Shown in pieces: positions 3,679 through 6,303 of a DNA stretch of 6,303 nt (position 1 is the first letter of the stretch; every line of letters begins with the position of its first letter). Below the pieces are notes generated by a model. That model was not told where the DNA came from and searched no databases. It saw only the letters and a program-made list of their open reading frames with translations. Made by a program: the position numbers and the translations under genes. The stretch is from contig NZ_DHXT01000050.1 in the NCBI RefSeq assembly GCF_002413825.1, forward strand, positions 1 to 6,303. The letters are read 5' to 3'. Source of the DNA: Rhodoferax sp. UBA5149 (GTDB lineage Bacteria > Pseudomonadota > Gammaproteobacteria > Burkholderiales > Burkholderiaceae_C).

Positions 3679-6303
3679 TTACCCCAAGCGGGTCAGCTGA
3701 TCCTTCAACTTCGCCAGGGTTGCCACAAAGTCTGCCATCCGTTTGCGTTCTTGGTCAATGACGGCCGCGGGCGCCCGGGCGACGAAAGCCTCGTTGCCCA
3801 GCTTGCCTTCGGCTTTGACGATTTCGCCTTCCAGACGCAGCACTTCTTTGCTCAATCGAATCTTTTCAGCTTCGACGTCAATTTCCATGTGCAGGCAGAT
3901 GCGGGCTTCGCCCACCACCGCCACCGGCGCGGCCTGAGCGGCGGCGGCCCAGGCGGCCTCGTCGTCAAACACCCGCACCTCGTTGAGTTTGGCCAGCGCT
4001 TGCAGGACCGGCGCCGATTGTTTCAAGAAAGCGGCTTCACTCGCCTGGTTGGCGACAACAAACAGCGGCAAGCGGGTCGCGGGCGACACGTTCATCTCGC
4101 CGCGCAAATTGCGACAGGCATCCACCAGTTGCTTGAGCTTGCCGACATGGGCCAAGGCGGCTTCATCAATGCGCTCAGGCTGACTGACCGGGTAAACGGC
4201 AATCGACACGGATTCGCCGCCGCGCCCGGCCACCGGGGCCACTTTTTGCCACAGCTCCTCGGTCACGAAGGGAATGACCGGGTGCGCGAGGCGCAGGATG
4301 GTTTCCAACGTGCGAATCAGGGTGCGGCGCGTGGCGCGTTGTTGGGCCAGACCTATCTGCGGGTCAACGTTGTCTCTGCCTTGTTGAATCTGCACCTTGG
4401 CGATTTCCAGGTACCAGTCGCAGAACTCGTTCCAGACGAAGTCATAGATGGTGCTGGCGACGTTGTCCAGGCGGTACTCTTCAAAGCCCTTGGTCACATC
4501 CGCCTCGGCGCGCTGCAACAGCGAGACGATCCAGCGGTCGGCCGGACTGAAGTCCAGATAGCCGTGCGCGCTGCCACCGACCGCGCACTCTTCCTTGGTG
4601 TGCTCGTTCAGGCCGCAATCCTGGCCTTCGCAGTTCATCAGCACAAAGCGGCTGGCATTCCACAGCTTGTTGCAGAAATTACGATAGCCTTCGCAGCGCT
4701 TGGCGTCGAAATTGATGCTGCGGCCCAATGACGCCAGCGACGCAAAGGTGAAGCGCAGGGCATCGGCGCCGAAGGCCGGAATGCCTGTGGGAAACTCTTT
4801 CTCGGTGTTCTTGCGCACTTGCGGCGCGGTCTCGGGCTTGCGCAGGCCTTCCGAGCGTTTGACCAGCAACTCGGGCAGGGCAATACCGTCGATCAGGTCC
4901 ACCGGGTCGAGCACATTGCCCTCGGACTTGCTCATCTTCTTGCCCTGCGCATCGCGCACCAGGCCGTGGATGTAGACGTGTTTGAACGGCACTTTTCCTG
5001 TGAAGTGGGCGGTCATCATGATCATCCGGGCGACCCAGAAGAAGATGATGTCGTAGCCTGTCACCAATACGCTGCTTGGCAGGTAGAGGTCGTAGTCGCT
5101 CAGACTGTTGGTGTCGGCCCCGCTCTGGGCCGAGGCGGGAACGGCCTTGCTCATACTCGCTTCGCTCACCAAATCGCTGCGTCCGTCCCCGCCTCGTCCC
5201 AGAGCTGCACTGTTGGGCCAGCCCATGGTGCTGAAGGGGACCAATGCGGAGGAATACCAGGTATCGAGCACGTCTTCGTCGCGGCGCAAGGTTTTGCCCG
5301 GCGCTTTGGCTTGGGCTTCTTCCTCATTGCGCGCCACGTACACCTTGCCGTCTTCGTCGTACCAGGCCGGGATCTGATGGCCCCACCAGAGCTGGCGGCT
5401 GATGCACCAGTCCTGGATGTTGTTCATCCACTGGTTGTAGGTGTTGACCCAGTTCTCGGGCACGAACTTCACGTCGCCGGACTGCACGGCGTCGATGGCT
5501 TTTTGCGCGATGGACTTGCCGGTGGGGTCCTTGTCACTCACTTTCGTCATGGCGACAAACCACTGATCCGTCAGCATCGGCTCAATCACCTGGCCGGTGC
5601 GGGCGCAGCGTGGCACCATCAGTTTGTGTTTTTTGACCTCAATCAGTAGCCCCAGCGCTTCCAGGTCCTTGACCACTTTCTTGCGCGCCACAAAGCGGTC
5701 CAGTCCCTGATAGTCAGCAGGCGCTTCAGAATTGATCTTGGCATCCAGCGTCAATACGCAAATCATCGGCAATTTGTGGCGTTGCCCCACCGCGTAATCG
5801 TTCTGGTCATGCGCCGGCGTGACCTTGACCACGCCGGTGCCGAAGGCCTTGTCGACGTAGTCGTCGGCAATCACGGGAATGGTGCGCTTGCACAAGGGCA
5901 GGGTGACGTGCTTGCCGATCAGGTGCTGGTAGCGTTCGTCCTCGGGGTGCACCATCACGGCCACGTCGCCCAGCATGGTTTCGGGGCGGGTGGTGGCAAC
6001 AGTCAGGCCCAGCGTCATTTCGCCGCCTACCAGCTGCGCACCGTCGGCGAACGGGTACGTGATGTGCCACATGAAGCCGTCTTCTTCTTCGCTTTCGACT
6101 TCCAGATCACTGACCGCGCTTTGCAGCACCGGGTCCCAGTTCACCAGGCGTTTGCCACGGTAGATCAGGCCTTGCTCATAGAGTTGGACAAAGGTCTCGG
6201 TCACCGTTTTGGACAGCTTGGGGTCCATGGTGAAGTACTCGCGGCTCCAGTCCACGCTGTCGCCCATGCGGCGCATCTGGGTCGTGATGGTGTTGCCGGA
6301 CTG
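3679..6303 (-). CDS. valS: Valyl-tRNA synthetase, N-terminus beyond the window
   Basis: This class I synthetase attaches valine to tRNA-Val and hydrolyses mischarged threonine. The 874 visible codons run from the right edge (QSGNTITTQMRRMG) to TAA at 3679-3681. The N-terminal segment with the HIGH motif lies outside the window; the full family length is about 950 aa. Residue numbers here count from the edge. The CP1 editing domain shows TTRPETMLGD (from 104) and GTGVVKVTPAHDQNDY (155-170). DTWYSSALVPFSTMGWP closes the catalytic core insertion. KMSKS is at 456-460. The C-terminal region has the anticodon-binding domain and the ValRS coiled coil (EAEKIRLSKEVLRLEGEIVK). The oddity is a 35-residue in-frame insertion at 366-400 between MGWPNS and LSDYDLYLPSSVL, described as a separate feature. 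The reading frame is intact across it. The internal Met at 6276 is not the true start, because the family sequence continues upstream of it. Confidence 0.97.
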   Translation of the reverse strand, partial: QSGNTITTQMRRMGDSVDWSREYFTMDPKLSKTVTETFVQLYEQGLIYRGKRLVNWDPVLQSAVSDLEVESEEEDGFMWHITYPFADGAQLVGGEMTLGLTVATTRPETMLGDVAVMVHPEDERYQHLIGKHVTLPLCKRTIPVIADDYVDKAFGTGVVKVTPAHDQNDYAVGQRHKLPMICVLTLDAKINSEAPADYQGLDRFVARKKVVKDLEALGLLIEVKKHKLMVPRCARTGQVIEPMLTDQWFVAMTKVSDKDPTGKSIAQKAIDAVQSGDVKFVPENWVNTYNQWMNNIQDWCISRQLWWGHQIPAWYDEDGKVYVARNEEEAQAKAPGKTLRRDEDVLDTWYSSALVPFSTMGWPNSAALGRGGDGRSDLVSEASMSKAVPASAQSGADTNSLSDYDLYLPSSVLVTGYDIIFFWVARMIMMTAHFTGKVPFKHVYIHGLVRDAQGKKMSKSEGNVLDPVDLIDGIALPELLVKRSEGLRKPETAPQVRKNTEKEFPTGIPAFGADALRFTFASLASLGRSINFDAKRCEGYRNFCNKLWNASRFVLMNCEGQDCGLNEHTKEECAVGGSAHGYLDFSPADRWIVSLLQRAEADVTKGFEEYRLDNVASTIYDFVWNEFCDWYLEIAKVQIQQGRDNVDPQIGLAQQRATRRTLIRTLETILRLAHPVIPFVTEELWQKVAPVAGRGGESVSIAVYPVSQPERIDEAALAHVGKLKQLVDACRNLRGEMNVSPATRLPLFVVANQASEAAFLKQSAPVLQALAKLNEVRVFDDEAAWAAAAQAAPVAVVGEARICLHMEIDVEAEKIRLSKEVLRLEGEIVKAEGKLGNEAFVARAPAAVIDQERKRMADFVATLAKLKDQLTRLG
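5104..5216. mobile_element. Palindromic MITE-like element inserted in frame in valS
   Basis: The direct repeat ACTGTTGG occurs at 5104-5111 and 5209-5216, exactly 105 bases apart. Between the copies are inverted arms at 5122-5144 and 5183-5205, 23 bases each, matching at 21 positions and beginning GCTCTGGG. They flank a 38-base centre. The arms are offset from the direct repeats by 10 bases on one side and 3 on the other. Deleting one direct repeat plus the 97 bases between restores MGWPNSLSDYDLYLPSSVL, which aligns naturally with other ValRS proteins. The added peptide is 35 residues (AALGRGGDGRSD to SGADTNS) with no stop codon. It is Gly/Ala/Ser-rich and hydrophilic, so it probably forms a surface loop. 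The element is too short to encode a transposase, so it would have to be moved in trans. The repeat structure is seen directly; mobility is an inference. Confidence 0.8.

Noticed and set aside
4560..4640. Extra ValRS segment (NCEGQDCGLNEHTKEECAV) as a second insertion
   Set aside because: No direct or inverted repeats flank it, and from memory similar segments are usual in betaproteobacterial ValRS proteins.
3751..5649. Long open frames on the plus strand opposite valS (3751-4731 and 4819-5649)
   Set aside because: They are antisense to a clearly conserved ValRS, have compositions typical of complement frames (rich in His, Gln, Gly, Val), and show no recognisable domain.

Overview
The window looks like chromosomal DNA of a betaproteobacterium, most likely Comamonadaceae (Rhodoferax/Polaromonas-like). 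The base composition is moderately GC-rich. The valyl-tRNA synthetase has the betaproteobacterial form. The intergenic spacers carry GC-rich palindromic repeats of a style I associate with that family. The placement comes from sequence character and recall, not from a search.

Left part (1-1417, minus strand): three genes read leftward. First is a minimal J-domain protein (91 aa, intact HPD motif). It is followed after 12 bases by an unrecognised 185-aa protein with a strongly acidic tail, then, past a stable 39-base stem-loop, by an unrecognised protein that runs off the left edge. The order suggests a small J-protein operon that may continue with a chaperone outside the window. Next to it is a complete tRNA-Leu(CAA) gene with encoded CCA (1603-1687, minus).

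Centre (1728-3671, plus strand): cysM (O-acetylserine sulfhydrylase B), a zinc-ribbon NUDIX hydrolase, and a 75-aa TusA-type sulfur carrier. cysM and tusA both belong to sulfur metabolism. The spacers between the three genes are occupied by repeats: a degenerate palindromic element after cysM (about 2641-2692), and two tandem GC-rich units of 80 and 81 bases between the NUDIX gene and tusA (3241-3401). The stop-codon region of the NUDIX gene resembles the unit boundary.

Right part (3679-6303, minus strand): valS, convergent with tusA (7 bases between stop codons) and truncated by the right edge, so the N-terminal part with the HIGH motif is missing. The visible part keeps the CP1 editing motifs, KMSKS and the C-terminal coiled coil.

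The most striking observation is inside valS. A 105-base block (5104-5208, or equivalently 5112-5216) has the marks of a small palindromic mobile element inserted in frame into an essential gene. It has an 8-base direct repeat on each side, 23-base inverted arms matching at 21 of 23 positions, and a length of exactly 35 codons with no stop. Removing it restores a normal ValRS sequence. It resembles the Rickettsia palindromic elements in behaviour, but I know of no described equivalent in this bacterial group.
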